From: Bacillota bacterium
Lineage (GTDB): Bacteria > Bacillota_A > Clostridia > Lachnospirales > Bianqueaceae
DNA length: 25,937 nucleotides
Reading direction: 5' to 3'
NCBI GenBank assembly: GCA_017420625.1
Contig: JAFOIR010000265.1
Span: forward strand, 1 to 25,937
The position numbers and the translations under genes are program-made. Shown piece after piece: positions 18,471 to 25,937 of this stretch (the first letter of the stretch is position 1; each line of letters starts with the position of its first letter). The notes under the pieces are model-generated. The model did no database searches and had not been told where the DNA came from. It worked only from the letters and a program-made list of their open reading frames with translations.

Positions 18471-19504
18471 ACGTGACAGACGCCAATTTATATAAATCCC
18501 CCCGGACGATCGAACGGGAAACCAGGGAGAAACTCCAGAATACTTCCAATGCGTATTTTGTGAGTGCCGTGCGGTTTGCCTCTGAACAGGACTATACGCA
18601 TGCGACACAGTATCTGCGTCGTGCGATCCGATATGATAAGTTTCATATCAGGGCGAGAAATCTCCTGGGACTTCTGATGTTCCAGCAGGGAGAGATCGCC
18701 GAAGCTGTCAAGGAATGGCGGCTGAGCCTTTTTATGCGGGCGGACCGCAACAGGGCAGCGTATTATCTGTCAGAACTTGGCAAGGAAAAGCAGCTGATCG
18801 CCAACATGGGTCAGAGTCTGATTTTATTCAACGAAGCACTGAAACTTGCTGCCGAGGACCAGGGTGATTTTGCGCTGGTACGCCTCAAGAAAGCCATTCA
18901 GCTGAATCCTCGTTTTGTAAAAGCTCATTTGCTGCTGGCGGTTTGCTATATGAACAAACAGGCTTTTACGGCTGCGCGGGAAGTACTGGAGAAAGCCAAA
19001 GCGGTTGATCCTCTTAACCCGGACCTTCTGCGCTATGAACAGATGGTGGATGAAGCGATCGAACAGATGGACCCTGAGCAGACCGATGAAGATATACGGG
19101 ATGTTTCGACCGATGAAGAAGTTCTGAGAACACTCAATGATCCGGATCTTTCAAATTTTGCTGGGGAAAAGGAGAAAACAGAGAGAGTTCGCGACCGGAA
19201 GCTGGTTCTTTCGCAGTTTCTTCTTTTTGTACTGGGACTTGTTTTGGGCGGGCTGTTCATTGCCTATCTGTGGACACCGGGACAACTGAGAGAGCTGTCA
19301 GAAGAAGTGGCAGACCAGAATCTCACGATCGCAAAACTGGAACAGGATAATAAAAATATGAACGGTCTTCTGAGTGAAAGCAGAGAACTGCTGACGACGA
19401 TTGCAGACGGAGGAACGAAGGTCTCGGAAGTTGTGCTGGCTGATGTAAGGGCACTGATTCGGGACATTCAGAACCAGATACCGCTGGAAGGAGATGGACA
19501 ATGA
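18467..19504 (+). CDS. TPR-containing single-pass membrane protein
   Basis: A 345-aa protein. Residues about 25-205 contain tetratricopeptide-like helical pairs, for example YTHATQYLRRAIRYDKFHIR, FVKAHLLLAVCYMNKQAFTA and REVLEKAKAVDPLNPDLLRY. A charged linker (205-243) leads to one transmembrane segment at about 246-270. The last 75 residues look like a coiled coil (LRELSEEVADQNLTIAKLEQ). With many positive residues just before the helix, the TPR part should be cytoplasmic and the coil outside. It probably scaffolds proteins at the membrane. Start ATG follows GGAAGAGGGA. The gene is coupled by 4-bp overlaps both upstream (65-aa gene) and downstream (GH20). Confidence 0.8.
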   Translation: MNVTDANLYKSPRTIERETREKLQNTSNAYFVSAVRFASEQDYTHATQYLRRAIRYDKFHIRARNLLGLLMFQQGEIAEAVKEWRLSLFMRADRNRAAYYLSELGKEKQLIANMGQSLILFNEALKLAAEDQGDFALVRLKKAIQLNPRFVKAHLLLAVCYMNKQAFTAAREVLEKAKAVDPLNPDLLRYEQMVDEAIEQMDPEQTDEDIRDVSTDEEVLRTLNDPDLSNFAGEKEKTERVRDRKLVLSQFLLFVLGLVLGGLFIAYLWTPGQLRELSEEVADQNLTIAKLEQDNKNMNGLLSESRELLTTIADGGTKVSEVVLADVRALIRDIQNQIPLEGDGQ

Positions 19505-21429
19505 TAACAATTTATATTGAAGGAAAAGTCGATTCTCTGATGGAGGGGATCGGCTTTTTGCAGGACGACCTGAAAATCTGGCTGACCGATCACCCGGAAA
19601 CAGCGGATGTGACCATCCGGGCGACAGAGGAAACCAAGAACGACTGTTTATCCGTTCATTACGATGCGGATCGAAAGCTGGCTGAGATCACTTATTCTCG
19701 TCGGATCACATTTTTCCGGGCACTCGGCCATCTGGTAAAGCATCTTCAAGCAGAAAAAGAGCAGGATTATTCTCTTGAAGAAACCATGTACTTTACCATG
19801 AACGGACCTATGTATGATGTTTCCCAGGGCAATGCAGTCATCAATCTTAAAACGGTCAGACTTCTTCTCAGGACGATGGCTCTGATGGGTCTTAATATGC
19901 TGATGCTGTACTGCGAAGACAGCTATGTGGTCGAAAATGAACCGTATTTCGGCTATATGCGGGGAAAATATACCGAAGAAGACATGCGCAGCATCGATGA
20001 TTATGCTTATGCTTTGGGCATTGAAGTCATTCCCTGCATTCAGACTCTTGCGCATATGGCCAATACTTTTCGCTGGAACGGTATTTACGGCGACATCTGT
20101 GAGGATGATGAATGCATGCTGGTAGGTGAGCCGAAGGTATATGAATTCATCCGTCGGCTGCTTGTCTGTGCCTCCAGACCTTTCCGGACACGCCGCATCC
20201 ATATCGGGATGGATGAAGCCTGGCAGCTGGGTCTCGGAAAATACCTCAGGCTTCATGGCTATACCGAAAAGACGGTCATAATGCAGCAGCATTTGAAAAA
20301 GGTGATGGAGATCGTTCGGGAGCTGGGTCTTCAGCCTATGATGTGGGCGGACATGTTCTTCCGTGCGATCACCCCGCATGGTGAGTATTATGTCCCCGGT
20401 GATTTTGTTGTTCCTGAATCCAGCAAGGATGCAGTTCCGGAGGATGTGGAACTGGTATACTGGGATTATTATCATGATCAGCAGGACGTGTATGAAAACC
20501 ACATCGACAAGCATCGTGCCCTCTGTCACGACCCGTCGAAGACGATCTTTGCCGGCGGGATCTGGACATGGATCGGATTTGGCGCGGATTGGCCGATCAC
20601 CTTCGGCAATTCGCTGCCTGCGGTAAGAGCCTGCAAGGAGAAGGGCGTTAAGGAGGTCATCATCACTGTATGGGGAGACAGAGCTACCGAGTGCAATATT
20701 CTGGCTACACTTCCCGGACTATGTTTTTATGCTGAACACGGATACAGATTTGACCCTTCCATGGATGAGATCAGGGAACGTTTTGATTTTGTTACCGGAG
20801 CAAAATGGGACGATTTCATGCGTTTCGCCGATATCAACTATATCCCCGGCACCAGACGCGGAGCCAATATTCCCTACAGCCCCAGCAAGTTCCTGATGTA
20901 TCAGGATATACTGGAAGGCTTATTTGATGCGAATATCGATGGAGATGCCGTTCGGAAATATTATCTGGATCTGACAGAAGAGTATGAGAAGAGTATCGGC
21001 CGGAACGGACAGTATGATGAATTGATGAAATTCTATTATCTGATCTCCCGCGTTCTGGAAATCAAAGCCGATCTCGGAATCCGCATCCGAAAGGCATATC
21101 TTTCGGGCGACCGGCAGGAACTGGGCATTATCCGGGAAGTGATCCTTCCGGAATTGCAAAGAAGGGTCCAGACTCTGAAAGAGTTTCATCGTCAACTCTG
21201 GGGCGAGACATATCAGCTGTTCGGATGGGATATCATGGATATCCGTTACGGCGGCATCATTTCCCGTGCAGATACAGCGATCTATCGGATCGGGCGATAT
21301 CTGACCGGTGATATGGATGCGCTGAAAGAGCTGGACGAGCCAAGACTGCCCTATAACGGTGCAGAAGGGATACCACACTATACCAACTATTATGAGCAGA
21401 TCTATACACCAAGTACGACAGCTCGTTAG
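19501..21429 (+). CDS. Beta-N-acetylhexosaminidase, glycoside hydrolase family 20
   Basis: A 642-aa GH20 enzyme that removes terminal beta-linked GlcNAc or GalNAc by substrate-assisted catalysis. The catalytic pair is D238-E239 in HIGMDEAW. The N-terminal about 95 residues match the small alpha/beta domain that precedes GH20 barrels, the barrel covers about 100-400 (MNGPMYDVSQGN, GIEVIPCIQTLAHM, MMWADMFFRA, YWDYYHDQQ), and the C-terminal 240 residues are helical. There is no signal peptide, so it works in the cytoplasm on imported oligosaccharides or cell-wall fragments. AAGGAG is 7 bases before the ATG, which overlaps the TPR stop by 4 bases. It is followed after 17 bases by the BMP fusion. 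The architecture looks like the GH20C-type intracellular enzymes, but the exact substrate is inference. Confidence 0.88.
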   Translation: MITIYIEGKVDSLMEGIGFLQDDLKIWLTDHPETADVTIRATEETKNDCLSVHYDADRKLAEITYSRRITFFRALGHLVKHLQAEKEQDYSLEETMYFTMNGPMYDVSQGNAVINLKTVRLLLRTMALMGLNMLMLYCEDSYVVENEPYFGYMRGKYTEEDMRSIDDYAYALGIEVIPCIQTLAHMANTFRWNGIYGDICEDDECMLVGEPKVYEFIRRLLVCASRPFRTRRIHIGMDEAWQLGLGKYLRLHGYTEKTVIMQQHLKKVMEIVRELGLQPMMWADMFFRAITPHGEYYVPGDFVVPESSKDAVPEDVELVYWDYYHDQQDVYENHIDKHRALCHDPSKTIFAGGIWTWIGFGADWPITFGNSLPAVRACKEKGVKEVIITVWGDRATECNILATLPGLCFYAEHGYRFDPSMDEIRERFDFVTGAKWDDFMRFADINYIPGTRRGANIPYSPSKFLMYQDILEGLFDANIDGDAVRKYYLDLTEEYEKSIGRNGQYDELMKFYYLISRVLEIKADLGIRIRKAYLSGDRQELGIIREVILPELQRRVQTLKEFHRQLWGETYQLFGWDIMDIRYGGIISRADTAIYRIGRYLTGDMDALKELDEPRLPYNGAEGIPHYTNYYEQIYTPSTTAR

Positions 21430-21446
21430 TCAGAAGGAAAGAAACA

Positions 21447-23411
21447 ATGATAGAGATCAATTATCGGGAAGCATATATCCGCGCAATGAAGATGGGGCAG
21501 AAGGAATACCGGGATCTGACGGCAGCGGGATTAAACCCGAGTCCCAAGGTGCTGGAAGAGATCCTTCCGGATTTTTCCCATCATTCCATACAGACACTTT
21601 CGGTCAAGGAAATTCCGGTAGAGAGAATAGTCGGTACGCGGGATGCCGGACGGATTTCTGCATTCTCTGCCAGCTTTTATCCGCTGCTGGAACCGGAAAC
21701 GGAATTTGCCACGAAATGGATCAGGCTCTGTGAAGCACACTTGTCTGATACGGGCATCCGGGATCCGATCGAGTGTTATGAGTATCTTGGAAACTTTTAT
21801 GTACAGGAGGGGAATAAACGGGTCAGTGTCCTGAAGTTTTTCGGCGCTGTACAAATTCCCGGGGTCATTAAGCGAGTGCTTCCTGTGACCTGGGACAGCC
21901 CACAGGAAAAAGCCTACGCAGAATTTCTGGAATTTTATAAGGCTACAGAACTGTACGACGTTCAGTTCAGGAAACCGGGATTTCTTCCCAAGCTTCTGAA
22001 AGCGCTCGGCAAACAACCTGGTGAGGTTTGGACGGAACAGGAACGGAAAAGCTTTGCCTCCGGTTTTCTTCATCTGAAGGAAGCGGTTCTTTCAATGGGG
22101 GCCTCATCAGCAGATCGGGGAAATAGTGTCAATGCGGAAGATGCTCTGCTGCTTTGGCTGCAGGTTTATCCTTTTGAAAATCTTGAAAAGCTTTCCGATA
22201 AAGAACTGAAGGCCGCTGTAGCCGGTCTTTGGGAAGATATTCAGTCTTCCTCCGTGGGGATCCCGGCTGTGCACAGTGAACCGGATGCGGAACAGAAATC
22301 GCTTCTTGACCGACTGATTCCCGGATCATCCAAACATATCACGGCGGCGTTTGTTCATATGAGGGACAAGGAAACGAGCGACTGGACACGCGGACATGCG
22401 GCCGGAGCGGATCATCTGGCAGAAGTGCTGGGAGAGAAGGTATCGGTAAAAAGCTATGAACATGCGGATACCCAGGAAGAGGCTGAAAAACTGCTGGATG
22501 AAGCGGTAAAGGACGGTGCGGAGGTGGTCTTCACTACAGCGCCGCCGCTGCTGAGATCTACACTGAAAGCCGCTGTCCAATACCCCAAAGTCCATTTTCT
22601 CAACTGTTCCACCGGAACACAGCTTTCCAGTGTACGAAGCTATTATTGCCGTACTTTTGAAGGAAAGTTTATCACCGGACTGATTGCCGGAGCCATGGCC
22701 GACGACAACCTGATCGGCTTTATTGCCGGTTATCCTATTCTGGGCGTGCCGGCGGCCATCAATGCTTTTGCACTGGGTGCGCAGATGACAAATCCCCGGG
22801 CCAGGATACTGCTTGAGTGGAGCTGTCTGCCGGGAGATCCGGTACAAAAGCTTCTTGATCAGGGTGTCAGGGTTATTTCAAACCGGGATATTCCTCTTGG
22901 TGATCCAAGGTATATGGAAAAGAATGAATATGGGACATTCCTGGTGGATGAGACGCAAAAACGCATTCCGCTTGCATCCCCTTACTGGGAATGGGGAAAA
23001 TTGTATGAGACGGTAGCCAGATCTATCCTTTCCGGCAGCTGGACACAGAAGAAAAAGGAGCCGGAAGCCATCAATTATTGGTGGGGAATGGACAGCGGTG
23101 CTATTGAAGTTAAGATCACAGAGCTCGTTCCGAAGGGCGTAAGGACGCTGGCGGATACCATGATGAGGCAGCTCAGAGATAAGAGCCTGGATATCTTTTT
23201 GCAGCCGATCCTTGCACAGGATGGAACGGTGATCAGTGACGGTACCCAAAAGCTTAGTGCTATGGAGCTTTTGAAAATGGACAAACTGGCAGCATCTGTA
23301 GAAGGTCATATTCCTGAATATGAAGAGCTGCTTCCCCTGTCAAAAGCGCTGGTCCGCGAGCTGGGTGTTCATCGGGATCTCATTCTGCCCGGGAAGGAGG
23401 AGAGCGAATGA
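21447..23411 (+). CDS. ParB-like domain fused to BMP (PnrA-like) ligand-binding domain, cytoplasmic
   Basis: A 654-aa protein without signal peptide or lipobox. Around residues 104-140 the segment DPIECYEYLGNFYVQEGNKR and VSVLKFFG resembles the ParB/Srx fold motif with E121-G122-N123-K124-R125. The region about 300-570 is like the BMP family of nucleoside-binding ABC components (HITAAFVHMRDKETSDWTRG, AEVVFTTAPPLLRST, VHFLNCSTG, FEGKFITGLIAGAMADDNLI), which are normally exported lipoproteins (Med/PnrA). Here it is inside the cell, so a sensor, regulator or enzyme role is more likely than transport. AAGGAAAG precedes the ATG. The metallophosphoesterase starts inside its last codons (4-bp overlap), and the GH20 gene precedes it by 17 bases. 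The function is not known; a nucleoside- or amino-sugar-responsive regulator is only a hypothesis. Confidence 0.75.
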   Translation: MIEINYREAYIRAMKMGQKEYRDLTAAGLNPSPKVLEEILPDFSHHSIQTLSVKEIPVERIVGTRDAGRISAFSASFYPLLEPETEFATKWIRLCEAHLSDTGIRDPIECYEYLGNFYVQEGNKRVSVLKFFGAVQIPGVIKRVLPVTWDSPQEKAYAEFLEFYKATELYDVQFRKPGFLPKLLKALGKQPGEVWTEQERKSFASGFLHLKEAVLSMGASSADRGNSVNAEDALLLWLQVYPFENLEKLSDKELKAAVAGLWEDIQSSSVGIPAVHSEPDAEQKSLLDRLIPGSSKHITAAFVHMRDKETSDWTRGHAAGADHLAEVLGEKVSVKSYEHADTQEEAEKLLDEAVKDGAEVVFTTAPPLLRSTLKAAVQYPKVHFLNCSTGTQLSSVRSYYCRTFEGKFITGLIAGAMADDNLIGFIAGYPILGVPAAINAFALGAQMTNPRARILLEWSCLPGDPVQKLLDQGVRVISNRDIPLGDPRYMEKNEYGTFLVDETQKRIPLASPYWEWGKLYETVARSILSGSWTQKKKEPEAINYWWGMDSGAIEVKITELVPKGVRTLADTMMRQLRDKSLDIFLQPILAQDGTVISDGTQKLSAMELLKMDKLAASVEGHIPEYEELLPLSKALVRELGVHRDLILPGKEESE

Positions 23412-24070
23412 AGATTCTGGTCGTTTCTGATGAAGAAAGCCCGGCTCTGTGGGATTATTATGTGCCCGGCCGACTGGATGAGTATGATCTGATTCTAAGC
23501 TGCGGGGATCTGAAAGCTTCTTATTTGACTTTTCTGGTGACCATGAGCCGTCAGGCAAGACTTTTCTATGTTCATGGCAACCATGATGAAGATTATTTGA
23601 ATCATCCTCCTGAAGGCTGTGTATGCATCGATGATCAGCTGGTCGTTTACAACGGAATCAGAATTCTGGGGCTGGGAGGATGCATGCGGTATCATCCGGG
23701 ACCATTTCAGTACTCGGAAGCTGAAATGCGATGGAGAATCGCGAAGCTGAAACTTGCCCTGTGGCGGAGTAAAGGTGTGGATATAGTCGTTGCTCATACG
23801 CCTCCGAAAGACCTGGGGGATATGCCTGATCCGGCCCACAGAGGTTTTCAGGTATTTAAAGACCTGATCGAACAGTATCATCCGGCTGTATTTCTTCATG
23901 GGCATGTCCATCTTCGCTATAACATCGGGCTTCCCAGAGAACGGAACTACCAGGGAACACGACTGATTAATGCATCCGAACGGTATGTACTGGAGATCCC
24001 GGACAGAGCAGTTCCACAGACGGAGAAAAACCGCCTGATATGGAAAACCAGGCATCGGGAAAAAATTTGA
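23408..24070 (+). CDS. Calcineurin-like metallophosphoesterase
   Basis: A 220-aa cytoplasmic metallophosphoesterase of the calcineurin-like fold (PF00149). Motifs in order: VSDEE with D8, CGDLK with D34, HGNHDE with N58 and H59, VAHTPPKD with H, and HGHVH near the C-terminus. Motif I normally reads DxH; here the third position is glutamate (D8-E9-E10), an unusual feature that may change metal affinity. The substrate could be a phosphomonoester or phosphodiester such as a cyclic nucleotide; it is not predictable. GGAAGGAGG precedes the ATG, which overlaps the BMP-fusion stop by 4 bases, so the two are made together. It is the last gene of the folC-led run. Confidence 0.88.
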   Translation: MKILVVSDEESPALWDYYVPGRLDEYDLILSCGDLKASYLTFLVTMSRQARLFYVHGNHDEDYLNHPPEGCVCIDDQLVVYNGIRILGLGGCMRYHPGPFQYSEAEMRWRIAKLKLALWRSKGVDIVVAHTPPKDLGDMPDPAHRGFQVFKDLIEQYHPAVFLHGHVHLRYNIGLPRERNYQGTRLINASERYVLEIPDRAVPQTEKNRLIWKTRHREKI

Positions 24071-24131
24071 CAAAACGCTGTAAAATTGTCCGGTTTTTAA
24101 ACATTATGTTGCAGAAATATTACAAAAATCG

Positions 24132-24160
24132 TTGACAAGTTGTGGGTATTGTGATACCAT
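24132..24160 (+). promoter_or_regulatory. Strong promoter of the solute-binding lipoprotein
   Basis: A perfect TTGACA (24132-24137), a 17-base spacer and TACCAT (24155-24160) preceded by TGA, an extended -10. Transcription would start near 24167, giving a leader of about 50 bases. Confidence 0.8.
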
Positions 24161-24172
24161 GACCATATCTCA

Positions 24173-24196
24173 ATGGCAGGATTATGCCATCCTGTC
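24173..24196 (+). other. Leader hairpin before the lipoprotein ribosome binding site
   Basis: GGCAGGAT pairs with ATCCTGTC (one G-U) around TATGCC; an alternative pairing is ATGGCA with TGCCAT. It lies close to the predicted transcript start and 7 bases before the ribosome binding site AGGAGGT, consistent with a stabilising 5' stem in an abundant mRNA. It is too short to call a riboswitch. Confidence 0.5.
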
Positions 24197-24216
24197 AAAT
24201 AATAGGAGGTAACAAC

Positions 24217-25937
24217 ATGAAAAAGCTGTTAGTTATGCTTCTTGCTGCTGCTCTGTGCGTTTCCCTTCTGGCTGGCTGCACCAAGTCAGAAGCTCCCGCT
24301 CCCGGCACCAGCGAAGCGACTCAGCAGGAGTCCCAGACCGAGACTAAGACTGAGACTGAGACTTCTACCGCCCCCGCTACCACTGAGGCTACCGGTCTTC
24401 GTGACTTCACCTGCCTTGGCGACGAGCATATGGGCTCCTACTTCCTGATGGCTAACACCATGGAAGAGTTCACTGCATGGCAGGCACTGCGCAAGATGAT
24501 GGAAGCCAAGAACATCAACCTGGTTCCCGAATTCGTAGCAGATGACCAGTATCAGTCCATGCTGCAGACTCGGTTTGCTTCTATGAGCAACATCCCGATG
24601 TTCTGCTACAACAACCTGTCGGACAACGAAGTTATGGCTCTGGCTGACAACGGACAGATCCTTGACATCCTTCCGATCATTGAAGCTGGCGACGGCACCG
24701 CAAAGACCTTCTTCGAAGTCAATGCATTTGGTAAAGCCGCCCTTGCAAAGGTTGCCCTGGATGGCAAGATCTGGTGGCTGCCGAACCTGTACATCACCAG
24801 ATGGCATGATACCCTTGGTGAGCACGGAACAAACATTGGTCTGAACATTCGTCATGACTGGCTGGAGAAATACGGTCTGGAAATGCCGAGCAACCTTGAA
24901 GAGTACCGTGCAGCGCTGAAGAAGTTCAACGAGGAAGACCCCTCCGGAACCGGCGCAAATGTACCTGGCAACAACGTATACTCCTACGCACTGGTAGGCG
25001 GAAACGACGCACAGGCAATGATGTTCGGTCTGGTCCGTGGCCTTGTGAACGTAACCTGGTTCAACGATCAGGCAACGTCCATGTGGAAACAGGACACGAT
25101 GGCTGACTACATCTCCTGGGTACAGGGAATGGTAGCAGAAGGTCTTATCGATGAAGGTATGATCGGCTCCACTTCCGAACTTCGTACGAAAGCCGCTAAC
25201 AACCAGGTTGGTGCCTATACCACCTACCCGAATGCTACCGGTTATGAGCCCCTGATCGAGGCCGCAAAGGTTGACGGTCAGATCACCGCATGCTACGCTG
25301 AGATTATGCCTTTCGCAGCAGTAGAAGGATGCACACCTCTGCTGGCTCTGGAAGACCCGATCTACATGTGGCAGCACTTCGTCTTCACCTCTCAGCTGAC
25401 CGATACTCAGCTTGGTGCAGACTTCCTGGATGTATACTACAGCGATGCTTCCATCGACCTGATCAACTATGGTGTAGAAGGCATCAACTATGAAGTCGTA
25501 AACGGCGAGAAACAGTTCCTGAAGGGCAAATCTACTGTTGAGGGCACGGACCTTGAGTTCCAGCTTGACCAGCAGAACAAGTTCATCCAGGAGAAAGCTG
25601 ACATGCGTGTTTCCTATGGTAAACATCTGTACAGCCGTGCACTGTTCCCGGATATGACCTACTACTTCCTGGACGATGACATTGACCAGCTGGTCAATGG
25701 AACCGAGCCGTGGGCAGCTCCGAAGGGAGAGGCTTGCTACGAAGCAATCAACAACTGGCAGTACTACTGCTCCATCGACGTTGAAGGCTGCCTGGCTGCT
25801 GCAACTTCTGAAGAGTCCGCTCTGTACAACAGTGTATACTCCGACCTGTCCACACAGTCTCAGGAGTTCATCTCTGCTCTGGCACTGAGCCAGTCCAGCG
25901 TAGACGAGATCCCGACCATGGTCGAGACTCTTGATGG
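24217..25937 (+). CDS. ABC transporter extracellular solute-binding lipoprotein (3' truncated by window edge)
   Basis: An extracellular solute-binding lipoprotein, 573 codons before the window ends without a stop. The signal peptide (MKKLLVMLLAAALCVSLL) is followed by the lipobox LAGC with C21, so the mature protein is anchored to the outer face of the membrane. Residues 23-60 are a flexible Thr/Glu/Ser/Ala-rich linker. The rest resembles the large family 1 type binding proteins (LipO/YtcQ-like) of Gram-positive oligosaccharide ABC importers, for example RHDWLEKYGLEMPSNLEEY and the late DMRVSYGKHLYSRALFPD. Codon choice is strongly biased (gct, acc, ggc, ctg, gaa/gag), unlike the upstream genes, which fits high expression together with the strong promoter and AGGAGGT site. 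The permease genes probably lie beyond the edge. Ligand is not readable; a sugar is likely. Confidence 0.9.
   Translation, partial: MKKLLVMLLAAALCVSLLAGCTKSEAPAPGTSEATQQESQTETKTETETSTAPATTEATGLRDFTCLGDEHMGSYFLMANTMEEFTAWQALRKMMEAKNINLVPEFVADDQYQSMLQTRFASMSNIPMFCYNNLSDNEVMALADNGQILDILPIIEAGDGTAKTFFEVNAFGKAALAKVALDGKIWWLPNLYITRWHDTLGEHGTNIGLNIRHDWLEKYGLEMPSNLEEYRAALKKFNEEDPSGTGANVPGNNVYSYALVGGNDAQAMMFGLVRGLVNVTWFNDQATSMWKQDTMADYISWVQGMVAEGLIDEGMIGSTSELRTKAANNQVGAYTTYPNATGYEPLIEAAKVDGQITACYAEIMPFAAVEGCTPLLALEDPIYMWQHFVFTSQLTDTQLGADFLDVYYSDASIDLINYGVEGINYEVVNGEKQFLKGKSTVEGTDLEFQLDQQNKFIQEKADMRVSYGKHLYSRALFPDMTYYFLDDDIDQLVNGTEPWAAPKGEACYEAINNWQYYCSIDVEGCLAAATSEESALYNSVYSDLSTQSQEFISALALSQSSVDEIPTMVETLD
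24340..24363 (+). repeat. Hexanucleotide tandem repeat in the lipoprotein linker
   Basis: Four consecutive hexamers GAGACT, AAGACT, GAGACT, GAGACT encode the Glu-Thr/Lys-Thr run just after the lipobox. Copy-number change would keep the frame and only alter the length of the tether. Confidence 0.7.

Noticed and set aside
24067..24110. TTGACA at 24067 and a GACAA/TTGTC stem as promoter or terminator after the phosphoesterase
   Set aside because: No -10 lies at a suitable distance from this TTGACA, and a 5-bp stem with a 12-base loop is too weak for a confident terminator. The second TTGACA at 24132 fits much better.
24061..24130. Catabolite-repression (cre) site near AAAACGCTG
   Set aside because: Flanking bases do not fit the TG...CA symmetry of the cre consensus.
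24286..25626. A 446-aa open frame on the minus strand opposite the solute-binding lipoprotein
   Set aside because: It is the antisense of a codon-biased gene whose plus strand has a clear signal peptide, lipobox, promoter and ribosome binding site; the antisense protein has no recognisable domain.

Overview
The window looks like a chromosomal stretch of a low-to-mid-GC Bacillota (Firmicutes), probably an anaerobic gut-type Clostridia or Erysipelotrichia. The reasons are: strong AGGAGG-type ribosome binding sites, TATAAT promoters often with an extended -10 (TGn), a type III glutamine synthetase, a LytS-like kinase paired with a receiver/SARP-type regulator, a TIGR03905-type TSCPD protein, a Gram-positive solute-binding lipoprotein and sugar-scavenging glycosidases. 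The species assignment is inference; no rRNA or other marker is present.

Layout. (1) 3-2220, plus strand: the 3' end of a type III glutamine synthetase, an AEC-family carrier and a Nudix hydrolase, closed by a terminator. (2) 2310-2887, minus strand: the remnant of an IS3-family insertion sequence. (3) 2905-4967, minus strand: a response regulator overlapping a membrane histidine kinase, divergent from (4) 5092-10367, plus strand: a GH2 beta-galactosidase, a PHP-domain hydrolase and a MalY/PatB-type PLP C-S lyase, closed by a terminator. (5) 10469-10717, minus strand: a small TSCPD protein whose promoter lies back-to-back with that of (6) 10850-13681: a carboxylesterase and a serine-palmitoyltransferase-like alpha-oxoamine synthase, ending in a terminator. 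(7) 13806-16303: an ABC exporter ATPase plus permease. (8) 16308-16441: a 134-bp nested palindrome (MITE-like or structured RNA) between convergent genes, then a small minus-strand membrane protein. (9) 16975-24070: a tightly packed six-gene run (folC, a 65-aa orphan, a TPR membrane protein, a GH20 hexosaminidase, a ParB-like/BMP fusion, a metallophosphoesterase) with several 4-bp ATGA overlaps. (10) From 24217 to the edge: a solute-binding lipoprotein behind a strong promoter, cut by the window end.

How the genes fit together. The kinase/regulator pair is positioned to control the divergent beta-galactosidase operon. The GH20, BMP-like and phosphoesterase genes are probably translationally coupled and may form a uncharacterised amino-sugar or nucleoside sensing/salvage unit built round a cytoplasmic, signal-peptide-less BMP protein. 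The serine-palmitoyltransferase-like enzyme is the most surprising metabolic gene, because sphingolipid synthesis is best known from Bacteroidota and some Proteobacteria. No gap between genes exceeds 150 bases. No tRNA, rRNA or CRISPR array was seen.
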